Assembly (NCBI GenBank): GCA_015295985.1
Contig: DVDX01000023.1
Coordinates: 62,001 to 126,000 of the forward strand
DNA: 64,000 nt
DNA from: Synechococcus sp. M44_DOE_062
Lineage (GTDB): Bacteria > Cyanobacteriota > Cyanobacteriia > Thermostichales > Thermostichaceae
Direction of reading: 5' to 3'
Shown here: positions 1-7,910 of the stretch, in pieces
Position numbering within the stretch: the stretch's first letter is position 1
Layout: the number at the start of each line of letters is the position of its first letter
The notes under the pieces: generated by a model
The model's input: only the letters and a program-made list of their open reading frames with translations
Databases searched by the model: none
Told to the model about the DNA's origin: nothing
Translations under genes and position numbers: made by a program

Positions 1-1
1 G

Positions 2-466
2 AGACCGGAGGAGCTCGAGGCCGAAGCCAGGGAGCTTCCCACCAATCCTGAGGACACGCCGACGGATCCCTTGTTGGCGGAGCTTACCCCGTGGGCCAGG
101 CATTTGTTCCAAAACTTGCAGGCGGCGGGCCTGCTGGATCGGCCCCAGATCCAAGATATTCTCAGCCGCTGGCAACAATCAGGGGGCAAGCTGACTGCGG
201 TCATCAGCGAGCGCACCGGCCTGAAGGCAACCACGATCAAGTTCTTTGCTGATGGGGGATATTCTGCCCGTTTGTCGGGGTGCCGTACGGTGGGAGAGTT
301 CCTCAAGGCTGCCGACTTATTGGCTGCTGATGCGCTGGAGTCCTTGCCACCAATGGATGAATCTTCGCCCCACTGGGGGGATCCCTTGGTGGAGCGGGGG
401 TTGTTGCGATCGGAGACACTGCAGTATTTTCGCAAACATTTTCTGCCGGCTTCTGCCAACGGATGA
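2..466 (+). CDS. hypothetical protein, C-terminal part (5' end outside window)
   Basis: The frame is open from the left edge of the window, so only the last 154 residues are seen. I do not recognise the family. The visible part begins with an acidic, Pro/Thr-rich linker (about 20 residues). Two helical segments of similar flavour follow (around AAGLLDRPQIQDILSRW and WGDPLVERGLLRSETLQYF), which could be a degenerate repeat of a small helical domain. No signal peptide or membrane segment is visible. The stop overlaps the start of holB in an ATGA, so the two are probably co-transcribed and translationally coupled. The presence of a gene is well supported by codon usage and coupling; its function is unknown. 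Confidence 0.7.
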   Translation, partial: RPEELEAEARELPTNPEDTPTDPLLAELTPWARHLFQNLQAAGLLDRPQIQDILSRWQQSGGKLTAVISERTGLKATTIKFFADGGYSARLSGCRTVGEFLKAADLLAADALESLPPMDESSPHWGDPLVERGLLRSETLQYFRKHFLPASANG

Positions 467-1590
467 ACTTGTCCTTTCCCGCTGAGATGATGCAAGGACT
501 CCGTCCGAGTAGCGCGAATGGAGTTGCAGCCGCCGAGACTGTTGACCGGGTGAAGGTCTTGCCTCCGCAGCACATTGTCGGGCAAGAGATGGCGGTACGG
601 CTGCTCGTGGCGGCCCTGGAGAAGGAGCGGGTGACTTCCAGCTACTGCTTCTTGGGTCCCCAAGGGGTGGGGCGGAAGCTGATGGCCCGTTGGTTTGCCC
701 AGGCCCTCTTGTGCGAAGCCAGCTCCGGGATCCCTTGCGGCAAGTGCTCCAACTGCCATTGGCTGCTGGCGGGCAACCATCCCGATCTCCATTGGGTCAG
801 TCCCACCTACCTGCACCAAGGTCGCCTCATCGCGGCAGACTCCCCGGAGGCGCAAACCCTGCAGCGGCGCTTGCCGCCCCAAATTCGCCTGGAGCAGGTG
901 CAGAGGGTATCCCGCTTCTGTGCCCGCAAGCCGATTTGCGCCCAGCGAAAGGGCTCTACCCCGCTATCTCGAGCAGTGGTGGTGCTGGAGGGAGCCGAAA
1001 CTTTGGCGGAGAGCGCTGCCAATGCTTTGTTGAAAACCCTGGAAGAGCCTGGCCCGGCCCACATTCTACTCATCGCCCCCCAGGCAGCCTCCCTGTTGCC
1101 GACGCTGTTGTCCCGCTGCCAGATGGTGCCTTTTCGCCGCCTCAGCCCAGAAGAGGTCGACCGGGTGTTGAGTGGGTTGGGTTGCCCAGATCTGGCAGGG
1201 ATCCCTCGCTCCGAGCTGATTGCCTTAGCCCAGGGCAGCCCCGGCTTGGCGTTGCTGGCCCACCAGCACCTGCAGCAAATCCCGCCGTCGCTCCTTGAGG
1301 AACTCAAACGTTGGCCTTGGCACTCTTCTCTCCAGCAGGCATTGGAATTGGGCAGAGCGGTGGCTGGCTTGGAGCTGCCGGCCCAACTGTGGCTGATCGA
1401 TTATTTGCAGCAGCATTTCTGGCTGCAGGGATCCCGTCAGCCATTCCCGTCAGGGGTGCGGAGCGCCATCCAGCAATTGGAACGCATTCGCCAACAACTG
1501 TTGCAATCGGTGCAGCCACGCCTCTGTTGGGAAGTCAACCTTGCCCACAGAGGACTCTGTCCCGCTAGCACGAACAGCCTGGGTGAGTGA
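463..1590 (+). CDS. holB: DNA polymerase III subunit delta'
   Basis: Clamp-loader AAA+ subunit that helps load the sliding clamp onto primed DNA. About 375 residues. A P-loop-like GPQGVGRK lies near residue 66, followed by a four-Cys zinc-binding segment (CEASSGIPCGKCSNC, about residues 84-98). An LLKTLEEPG segment and a conserved SRC motif (LLSRCQMVPF) lie in the second half of the AAA+ core. This combination is typical of delta' or DnaX-like proteins. The short length without a tau tail favours delta', and a full dnaX lies elsewhere in the window. The start overlaps the upstream gene by 4 bp. The N-terminal stretch QGLRPSSANG and the last residues (RGLCPASTNS) are encoded by copies of a dispersed short repeat, so both ends may be later additions. 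Confidence 0.88.
   Translation: MNLSFPAEMMQGLRPSSANGVAAAETVDRVKVLPPQHIVGQEMAVRLLVAALEKERVTSSYCFLGPQGVGRKLMARWFAQALLCEASSGIPCGKCSNCHWLLAGNHPDLHWVSPTYLHQGRLIAADSPEAQTLQRRLPPQIRLEQVQRVSRFCARKPICAQRKGSTPLSRAVVVLEGAETLAESAANALLKTLEEPGPAHILLIAPQAASLLPTLLSRCQMVPFRRLSPEEVDRVLSGLGCPDLAGIPRSELIALAQGSPGLALLAHQHLQQIPPSLLEELKRWPWHSSLQQALELGRAVAGLELPAQLWLIDYLQQHFWLQGSRQPFPSGVRSAIQQLERIRQQLLQSVQPRLCWEVNLAHRGLCPASTNSLGE
495..519 (+). repeat. dispersed repeat A copy in holB N-terminus
   Basis: Core GGACTCCGTCCGAGTAGCGC. It is read in frame and encodes part of the holB N-terminal extension. Confidence 0.7.
1551..1577 (+). repeat. dispersed repeat A copy at holB 3' end
   Basis: AGGACTCTGTCCCGCTAGC followed by ACGAACAG. 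It encodes the last residues of holB and runs into the region where holB and hisZ overlap tail to tail. Confidence 0.75.
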
Positions 1591-2899
1591 TGTGGTAGCT
1601 GCCATCGGCCTGTACCCAGGCGATCTCCGGAATGCGGCATTGGCGGGCATAGGCTTCTATCTCTTCAGGGGCCCGATCCAGCAATTCCAGCTCCACCGCC
1701 TCCATTCCCGTCAGCGATGCGGTTCCTGTTAGGGTGCCGTAGGCATGGCACTCTTCTCGCCAGCGGGCGGCCAAAGCCAGTGCCGCCGGGATCCCTGCTG
1801 GCACCAAGGGCACCACCAACCGTTTACAGCCCATCTCCTCGGTTTTGGGGTCAGGGGGCAAGAGCCGGAGCAGCGTATCCGGCAGGAGGGTAAAGCCGAT
1901 CCCCGGCTGTTCAGCCTGCTGAGGGCTGTAGAGGGCATGCAACCGGTCGTAGCGTCCCCCCAACGCAATGACCTCCCCGCCCGCCACTGCCTGAAAAACG
2001 ATGCCGGTGTAATAAGCCAGAGTTTGCAGCAAGCTTAGATCCAGCACCACCTGCACTCCATGTTCCTCCAGCACCTGACAGAGCTGCCGCAGATCCCGCA
2101 GCCGCTCAGGCGGCAGCGGCAACCGGGCCAGGTCAGAAAGAACTTGGCCGGGCTGGCCCCGCAGCTCCAGAATCTGCAAGCCAATCTGGCGGGCGGCTTC
2201 CGGCAGAGGGGCTGATTCCAGGTAAACATAGTCAAGCTGGGCAATGGCACGGCGCACTGCCGCTTGAGCTGTGGGGGCAACAGTGCTGAGCAAACTCTCG
2301 GTAAGGCTGACATCTCCCAGCAGCAGTGTCCAGGAGGACTCCGTTTCGCCGACAGGAGAAGAGATTCCGACCGAGCGAATGCAATCGGCCAACAGCAGCA
2401 GAATCTCGGCATCTGCCAGCCATCCCCCTGCCCCGATCAGCTCCACCCCCGACTGGAAAAACTCCTGGCCACTGTAGGATCCCTCCTCCCGGCGGCTGTT
2501 GCGAAAAACGCTGCCGTGGTAGTAGAGCCGCAACGGCAAGGGCCCACCGGCCAGACGGGTGGCTGCCGCCCGCACAATGGAAGCGGTCAACTCGGGGCGC
2601 AGCCCCAGCATCGTCCCTTCGCCATCCCGCAGTTGCAGCACCGACTCGGCGCGGATGGATCCCCCCGCCAGCAGCGTTTCCAGCCGCTCCAGGGTGGGAG
2701 TGATGATGCGCTGGTAGCCATAGCGCCGGAAAACTTGGGTCAGCTGAGCCTCCAGCTTCTCCCGCCGCTGTACCTCCCGCGGCAGGAGATCCCGGACACC
2801 GCTGGGGGGGCGTAGGCTGCTGGAGACGGTGGAACTGGGTTCAGGGCGCTCCGCACCGCTAACGCGAGAGTGCTCCGCACCGCTAACGCGATTGTACAC
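1565..2899 (-). CDS. hisZ: ATP phosphoribosyltransferase regulatory subunit HisZ
   Basis: A class-II aminoacyl-tRNA-synthetase-like paralogue of HisRS. It activates the short form of HisG in the first step of histidine synthesis. 444 residues from a GTG preceded by GGAG eight bases upstream. The catalytic-fold segments of the family are visible: PPSGVRDLLPRE near residue 32, LRPELTASIVRAAA in motif 2, YYHGSVFRNSRREEGSYSGQEFFQSGVELIG, and IALGGRYDRL late in the protein. The anticodon-binding domain of true HisRS is absent; the C-terminus is instead a short Rossmann-like tail, as in HisZ. Its 3' end overlaps holB by 26 bp. The first 20 residues repeat RVSGAE twice because two tandem copies of a short dispersed repeat encode them. 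A second repeat type encodes AYGTLTGTA near residue 390. Confidence 0.88.
   Translation of the reverse strand: MYNRVSGAEHSRVSGAERPEPSSTVSSSLRPPSGVRDLLPREVQRREKLEAQLTQVFRRYGYQRIITPTLERLETLLAGGSIRAESVLQLRDGEGTMLGLRPELTASIVRAAATRLAGGPLPLRLYYHGSVFRNSRREEGSYSGQEFFQSGVELIGAGGWLADAEILLLLADCIRSVGISSPVGETESSWTLLLGDVSLTESLLSTVAPTAQAAVRRAIAQLDYVYLESAPLPEAARQIGLQILELRGQPGQVLSDLARLPLPPERLRDLRQLCQVLEEHGVQVVLDLSLLQTLAYYTGIVFQAVAGGEVIALGGRYDRLHALYSPQQAEQPGIGFTLLPDTLLRLLPPDPKTEEMGCKRLVVPLVPAGIPAALALAARWREECHAYGTLTGTASLTGMEAVELELLDRAPEEIEAYARQCRIPEIAWVQADGSYHITHPGCSC
1719..1749 (+). repeat. dispersed repeat C copy inside hisZ
   Basis: A 31-bp unit containing GGGTGCCGTAGGCAT. Near-identical copies are at 37603-37633 (reverse orientation) and 48675-48705. 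Here it is translated in the minus-strand hisZ frame as HAYGTLTGTA. Confidence 0.7.
2846..2891 (+). repeat. two tandem copies of dispersed repeat A-like unit in hisZ 5' end
   Basis: GCTCCGCACCGCTAACGCGA occurs twice, at 2848-2867 and 2872-2891. Both copies lie within the hisZ coding start. Confidence 0.8.
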
Positions 2900-2948
2900 A
2901 GGGCAACTCCGACAGGCTGTCCTGCCGCATCATACCGGATGTTCGAGG

Positions 2949-4019
2949 TCAGCCGGGATCCCTGGGAAACTCAGGCCACTCCCAGATGGGATCCGTGGAG
3001 CGCACCCGGTGCATTCCTGCTTCTGCAAAGCGGGCGAAGGCAGCCTCTGCCTGTTGGCTGAAATCCGCAACGCCGGGGATCACCACCGCCGAGGTGCAGT
3101 CCTCCAGAAGATAGACTTTCTTGGCCAAGCTGGGATCCGTGGCTTGGATTTCTTGCAGCAGGTCGCTCACCGTCCAGGCCACGCAATGGCTTTTGGCTTG
3201 GCCAGCCACAATTAGCGCATCAAACTGCAACAGATGGCGGATAAGGGACTCATTTTTCTCGTCGATGGGATCCCCTTCCGGCCCAGTCAAGACCTCCGGG
3301 CTGAGCACAGAATAATTTTCCGTCAAGGGGTTGGCTCCCTTGAGCTGCAGACTGGGCTGGCTGAGGCGGGCCATGCCGTGAAAGAAAATCGCCTCTTCCA
3401 CCGCCGGCACCAGGGCATGGCCGATCCCCCCCAGCATGGAGTGGTAGGGCCAGACGATGAGGGGATATTTCCCCCCCTGCTCCAACTGCTCGGCGTAGTG
3501 CAGAGCATAGACCTGCAACCGGGTCAGATCCCCTTGGGTTAGGCTGGCGGCTACAGCCGGGTTCACCCGCCACCGCCCGCAGCGGATATCGGCTGCTGAA
3601 ATGGCCGTGGCCGGCTCAGGATGGGATCCCTGCGCATCCACCCAAAAGACGGGGTGGAAGATCTGCATGGCCGTGTGGGTGTCTAGAGTGGCGATGATCT
3701 GGGTGATGCAGGCCAAATTGCGGTAGATGAACTGACAAAGGCGACGGTTGTCTTCCACCGCTCCCAACCCGCTAGAACCGGCCACAAACAACTCAAAGCC
3801 GGGAATGCAAAAGGTATTCTGCACATCAATGAGCAACAAGCCCACCCGCACCCGATCGGCCTCTGCCGGCGGGATCCCTTGCTCCTTGGCCCAGCGCTCG
3901 GCTTCCGCTGCCCGCTGTTGGTAGGGCACACGCCAAATCTCTCCCACCCGCCCCGGATCAAAGTGGGGAGGAAGGCCCGCTGGAGCCGCAACCGTTAGCT
4001 CCTGTAGAGTGGTATTCAT
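2949..4019 (-). CDS. isochorismatase-family cysteine hydrolase, probable nicotinamidase-related
   Basis: The isochorismatase/nicotinamidase fold uses an Asp-Lys-Cys triad to hydrolyse amides such as nicotinamide. [11 protein letters not shown] carries the catalytic Asp. The active-site Cys lies in [17 protein letters not shown] in the C-terminal third. The ATG at 4019 (MNTTLQEL) is preferred over an upstream in-frame start. At about 356 residues it is much longer than typical PncA (about 210), with a roughly 55-residue N-terminal extension and extra insertions. Substrate specificity is therefore open. It is divergent from pncB, and both genes have their own copy of one palindromic operator. 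This supports a role in NAD salvage (nicotinamide to nicotinate), which is inference from context. Confidence 0.8.
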   Translation of the reverse strand: MNTTLQELTVAAPAGLPPHFDPGRVGEIWRVPYQQRAAEAERWAKEQGIPPAEADRVRVGLLLIDVQNTFCIPGFELFVAGSSGLGAVEDNRRLCQFIYRNLACITQIIATLDTHTAMQIFHPVFWVDAQGSHPEPATAISAADIRCGRWRVNPAVAASLTQGDLTRLQVYALHYAEQLEQGGKYPLIVWPYHSMLGGIGHALVPAVEEAIFFHGMARLSQPSLQLKGANPLTENYSVLSPEVLTGPEGDPIDEKNESLIRHLLQFDALIVAGQAKSHCVAWTVSDLLQEIQATDPSLAKKVYLLEDCTSAVVIPGVADFSQQAEAAFARFAEAGMHRVRSTDPIWEWPEFPRDPG

Positions 4020-4096
4020 GGCGTTCTCCCGGTGGGGGCTGGATTGACCAGGCTTGCACAAGCTTGATCAAGAAGGTTGAAGGGGGTCAGGCTGAT

Positions 4097-4121
4097 ACTT
4101 ATGGTTGGTTTCACTATAAGT
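4097..4121. promoter_or_regulatory. palindromic operator, copy 1 (isochorismatase side)
   Basis: ACTTATGGT, 7-bp spacer, ACTATAAGT: arms that match as an inverted repeat at 8 of 9 positions, 78 bp upstream of the isochorismatase start. The same arms and spacing recur at 4253-4277. A shared NAD-metabolism repressor such as an NrtR-type regulator is plausible but not shown. Confidence 0.6.
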
Positions 4122-4252
4122 TGGGGACGAGGTTTTGTCCAGATGACCGCCTGTGTTCTCGGCTGAGTTTGGGTTTAGTGTCTTGTTGAGACCGATTTTT
4201 CGGGTTTTTCGGGGGTTGCGGTGCTTCTTGTGGATCCCGGACAGGCAGGCTT

Positions 4253-4277
4253 ACTTATGGTAAGTTTCACTATAACC
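4253..4277. promoter_or_regulatory. palindromic operator, copy 2 (pncB side)
   Basis: ACTTATGGT, spacer AAGTTTC, ACTATAACC, 61 bp before the pncB start. The left arm is identical to copy 1 and the right arm is weaker at its outer end. Confidence 0.58.
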
Positions 4278-4338
4278 TTGGCAACAGCCCTCTGCTCGAT
4301 CCCATCGCTCCCCATCGGCTTCTGCCCAGAGGTTTTTC

Positions 4339-5721
4339 ATGTTGAGCCCTGATTTCTCGTCGTTGCAGCCCCAAGACTATGGCTTGCTAACCGATCTGTA
4401 CCAGTTCACCATGGCTGCTTGCTATGTGGGGGAAGGGCTAGAGGCTCAGCCCGCTGCCTTTGAGCTGTTCGTGCGGCGGCTGCCCACCGACTATGGCTAT
4501 CTGATTGCCATGGGGCTCACCCAGGCGGTGGAATACCTGCAGCAGCTCAGCTTCACCCCAGAGGCTTTGCGAGCGCTGCGGGAAACGGGCATTTTCGCCG
4601 ATGCGCCGGAGCGCTTTTGGGAGCTGCTGGCCCGCTGCCGGTTTGAGGGAGATGTGTGGGCGGTGCCGGAAGGAACGGCCATTTTCCCCAACCAGCCCCT
4701 GTTGCGGGTGGAAGCCCCCCTCTGGCAAGCCCAACTGGTGGAGACCTATCTGCTGTCCACCTTTAACTACCAGACCCTAATTGCCACCAAGGCAGCCCGT
4801 ATGCGAGATGCAGCAGGGGATGAGGCCATCTTGCTGGAGTTCGGCACCCGGCGAGCTTTTGGGCCCCAGGCGGGGCTATGGGCGGCCCGGGCGGCTCTGG
4901 CGGCAGGGTTCAATGCCACCTCCAATGTTTTGGCAGCCCTGAAATTGGGGCGCAAGCCGGCAGGAACCATGGCCCATTCTCTGGTGATGGCCATTGCCGC
5001 TCTTTCGGGAGATGAGACCCGCGCCTTTCAATCCTTTCGGCGCTACTTTCCCCAAGCTGCGCTGCTGATCGATACCTACGACCCCATCCAGGGGGCGCGC
5101 ACGGCAGCCCAGCTCTTTGCGGCCAGAAGCCCGGATCAACTGGGATCCCAGGGGGAAATCGGCGGGGTGCGCATCGACTCCGGAGATTTGGAAGATCTCT
5201 CCCGCCGGGTGAAACAGATTTTGCCTCAAGGAGCCCCGGTGTTCGTCAGCGGGGATTTGGATGAATACGAGATCGAGCGCCTGCAGCGCTCCCAAGCCCC
5301 CATCAGCGGTTACGGGGTGGGCACTCGCCTGGTGACCGGAGAAGGCGTAAACGGGGTGTACAAATTGGTGGAAATCAACGGGATCCCAGTGGCCAAAGCT
5401 TCCTTTGCCAAAGCCACCCTTCCCGGTCGCAAGCAGATCTTTCGCGGGCCTGAGGGAGATTTGCTGGGCCATGCCGACGAGCCCCCGCCCCCTGGCTACG
5501 AACCGCTCTTGCGCAAAGTCATGGAGAAAGGGCTGCTGCTGGATCCCTTGCCGGATCTAGAAGCCATTGCCCGCAGCAGCCGTGCTTCTGTGCTGCACCT
5601 GCCCCAAGGGGTGCGACAACTGCGCCAGCCGGATCCCCGGCCCATGGCCCTGACTGCAACTTTGCAACGGTTGAAAGACCACACCCTCGGTCAGGAATAT
5701 GCCTCGACGGGCACTGCCTGA
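4339..5721 (+). CDS. pncB: nicotinate phosphoribosyltransferase
   Basis: Makes nicotinate mononucleotide from nicotinate and PRPP in the Preiss-Handler NAD salvage route. 460 residues, normal family length. The N-terminal signature GLLTDLYQFTMA is near residue 15. An EFGTRRAFGPQAG segment is around residue 170. The phosphorylatable His lies in GTMAHSLVMAI around residue 215. GGVRIDSGDL and VFVSGDLDEY belong to the phosphate-binding barrel end, and the terminal part has YGVGTRLVTG. All key motifs are present. It is divergent from the isochorismatase gene across a 319-bp region that contains two operator copies, suggesting coordinated repression when NAD is sufficient. Confidence 0.95.
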   Translation: MLSPDFSSLQPQDYGLLTDLYQFTMAACYVGEGLEAQPAAFELFVRRLPTDYGYLIAMGLTQAVEYLQQLSFTPEALRALRETGIFADAPERFWELLARCRFEGDVWAVPEGTAIFPNQPLLRVEAPLWQAQLVETYLLSTFNYQTLIATKAARMRDAAGDEAILLEFGTRRAFGPQAGLWAARAALAAGFNATSNVLAALKLGRKPAGTMAHSLVMAIAALSGDETRAFQSFRRYFPQAALLIDTYDPIQGARTAAQLFAARSPDQLGSQGEIGGVRIDSGDLEDLSRRVKQILPQGAPVFVSGDLDEYEIERLQRSQAPISGYGVGTRLVTGEGVNGVYKLVEINGIPVAKASFAKATLPGRKQIFRGPEGDLLGHADEPPPPGYEPLLRKVMEKGLLLDPLPDLEAIARSSRASVLHLPQGVRQLRQPDPRPMALTATLQRLKDHTLGQEYASTGTA

Positions 5722-5742
5722 GGAGAAAGAGTTCTGCTGCAC

Positions 5743-5748
5743 TATAAT
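5743..5748 (+). promoter_or_regulatory. candidate -10 box upstream of gmd
   Basis: A perfect TATAAT in the short gap between pncB and gmd. No convincing -35 box is visible, so this rests on one hexamer and its position. Confidence 0.28.
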
Positions 5749-5843
5749 GTTCTCGCTTCAAGGTCTCTGCTTTGAGGTTTGCCATTGGACTTGAGCCTTG
5801 AGCCACTTGGTTCTTCATTTTCTCAATCTTTGCCCCCAACCCT

Positions 5844-6980
5844 ATGACCCAACGTGCCCTAATCACCGGCATCACCGGACAGGATGGCTCTTATCTGGCC
5901 GAGCTGTTGTTGCAGAAAAACTACGAAGTCCACGGCATCATCCGCCGCGCCAGCACCTTCAACACCGACCGCATCGACCACATCTACGTGGATGCCCACG
6001 ACCCTCAGGCCAGGCTGTTTCTCCACTACGGGGATCTCACAGATGCCACCACCCTGCGTAGGATCCTGGAACAGGTGCAGCCGACGGAAGTGTACAACCT
6101 GGGGGCCCAATCCCACGTGCGGGTGAGCTTTGATGCGCCGGAATACACTGTTGATGCAGTGGCCATGGGCACGCTGCGTCTTCTAGAGGCCATCCGCGAC
6201 TACCAGCAGCGCACCGGGATCCCGGTGAAGTTTTACCAGGCGGGATCCTCGGAAATGTTTGGCCTGGTGCAGGAGATCCCGCAAAAGGAGACCACTCCCT
6301 TCTACCCGCGCAGCCCCTATGCCTGTGCCAAGGTGTACAGCTACTGGCAGACGGTCAACTACCGCGAAGCCTACAACCTCTTTGCCTGCAACGGTATCTT
6401 GTTCAACCACGAGAGCCCACGGCGAGGGGAAACCTTTGTAACCCGCAAGATCACCCGCGCCGTCAGCCGCATCGTTGCCGGCAAACAAAGCAAGCTGTAC
6501 CTGGGCAATCTGGATGCCAAGCGGGACTGGGGCTACGCCAAAGACTACGTCGAGGGGATGTGGATGATGCTCCAACAACCCCAGCCGGATGACTATGTGC
6601 TGGCTACCGGGGAAACCCACACTGTGCGCGAGTTTGTGGAACGGGCCTTCGCGCTGGTGGGCCTGCCGATTACCTGGAAAGGCTCCGGCCAAGCTGAACA
6701 GGGGTTGTACAAAGACCAGGTGTTGATCGAGATCGACCCCCGCTACTACCGCCCAACCGAGGTGGATCTGCTGTTGGGGGATGCTTCAAAAGCCAAGCGG
6801 GTTCTGGGATGGGAGCCCAAGGTGAGCTTCCCGCAATTGGTGGAGCTGATGGTGCTGGCCGACTTGGAAGCCATTGGCCTGGATCCAGATCCCATCTTGG
6901 GGGAACGGCGCACCCTCAACGGCCTACTCAGCGAAGATCGCGCCTTCATCCGCACCCAAATGGGGGTTCACTACGACTGA
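5844..6980 (+). CDS. gmd: GDP-mannose 4,6-dehydratase
   Basis: NADP-dependent short-chain dehydratase that converts GDP-mannose to GDP-4-keto-6-deoxymannose, the precursor of GDP-fucose or GDP-rhamnose for surface polysaccharide. 378 residues, normal length. The Rossmann motif [12 protein letters not shown] is at residues 8-19. [13 protein letters not shown] and [12 protein letters not shown] follow. The catalytic YxxxK lies in [12 protein letters not shown], followed by [31 protein letters not shown], of which the NHESPRRG part is the GMD signature. No GDP-fucose synthase gene is beside it, so the final sugar cannot be stated. Confidence 0.95.
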   Translation: MTQRALITGITGQDGSYLAELLLQKNYEVHGIIRRASTFNTDRIDHIYVDAHDPQARLFLHYGDLTDATTLRRILEQVQPTEVYNLGAQSHVRVSFDAPEYTVDAVAMGTLRLLEAIRDYQQRTGIPVKFYQAGSSEMFGLVQEIPQKETTPFYPRSPYACAKVYSYWQTVNYREAYNLFACNGILFNHESPRRGETFVTRKITRAVSRIVAGKQSKLYLGNLDAKRDWGYAKDYVEGMWMMLQQPQPDDYVLATGETHTVREFVERAFALVGLPITWKGSGQAEQGLYKDQVLIEIDPRYYRPTEVDLLLGDASKAKRVLGWEPKVSFPQLVELMVLADLEAIGLDPDPILGERRTLNGLLSEDRAFIRTQMGVHYD

Positions 6981-7155
6981 CAAGACAGTTAGAACGGTGG
7001 AGACGGGATCCCAAAAACAGCCCTACCCCCTTGCCCAAAGCAGGGATCAAACGCTTAATATAGTAGATCGCCGATTCTTTTGGTGGTTTGTACTCTTGCT
7101 CCCTAGCTGACCGTCTCTTGCAGAGTTTGTTTGCTGATTTTGGAGAAATGCCCGC

Positions 7156-7767
7156 ATGTCCCGCTACACAGGTCCCCGCCTAAAAATCATTCGTCGCTTC
7201 GGGGGACTTGATCTGCCCGGCCTGACGCGCAAGCGCCCCAAAAATACCAATCCACCCGGTATGCACGGGGCCGAGCGCAAGAAAAAATCCGAATATGCCA
7301 TTCGCCTGGAAGAAAAGCAGAAGGTGCGCTTCAACTACGGGCTGAGCGAGCGGCAGATGATCCGCTACATGCGCAAGGCACGGCGCTCCAAGGGATCCAC
7401 CGGTTTGGCCTTGCTGCAAATGCTGGAAATGCGGTTGGATTGCATCGTATTTCGTCTTGGCATGGCTCCAACCATTCCGGCAGCTCGACAGCTTGTGAGC
7501 CACGGCCACATAGAGGTTAACGGCCAGAAGGTAACCATTCCCAGCTATGGCTGCAAAGTGGGGGATGTGATTACGGTGAAGAACAAGGAATCTTCCCGCA
7601 AGCTGGTGGCTGCCTACGCGGAGTATCCGGGGTTGTTTTTGCCGGACTACCTGGAGTTTGACAAAGAAAAGCTGCGCGGACGCATCAAGGAATTGCCCCC
7701 CCGCGAGCAAATTTGCGCCCCGGTCAATGAGCTTTTGGTGGTCGAGTTCTATTCCCGCAAGCTCTAG
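7156..7767 (+). CDS. rpsD: 30S ribosomal protein S4
   Basis: Primary 16S rRNA-binding protein that nucleates assembly of the 30S body. 203 residues. The N-terminal [16 protein letters not shown] and LPGLTRK are the cyanobacterial/plastid S4 signature. The S4 RNA-binding domain ([27 protein letters not shown]) is around residues 93-120. It stands alone rather than in the alpha operon, as is usual in cyanobacteria. It converges on the TolC-like gene across a 143-bp gap in which I see no convincing terminator with a T-run. Confidence 0.97.
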   Translation: MSRYTGPRLKIIRRFGGLDLPGLTRKRPKNTNPPGMHGAERKKKSEYAIRLEEKQKVRFNYGLSERQMIRYMRKARRSKGSTGLALLQMLEMRLDCIVFRLGMAPTIPAARQLVSHGHIEVNGQKVTIPSYGCKVGDVITVKNKESSRKLVAAYAEYPGLFLPDYLEFDKEKLRGRIKELPPREQICAPVNELLVVEFYSRKL

Positions 7768-7910
7768 GGATCCCCTTTTGCGGCCATTGCAAATTGCAGG
7801 GGGGCGATTCGATGTTCTCCCCCTTGTCCGAAGTCAGGGGATCTTTGCGGTATCCATAGCACCCTTCTCTCTTTGGAAGAAGGGCTGGAAGTGAGGGAGA
7901 AAGGCTCAAG

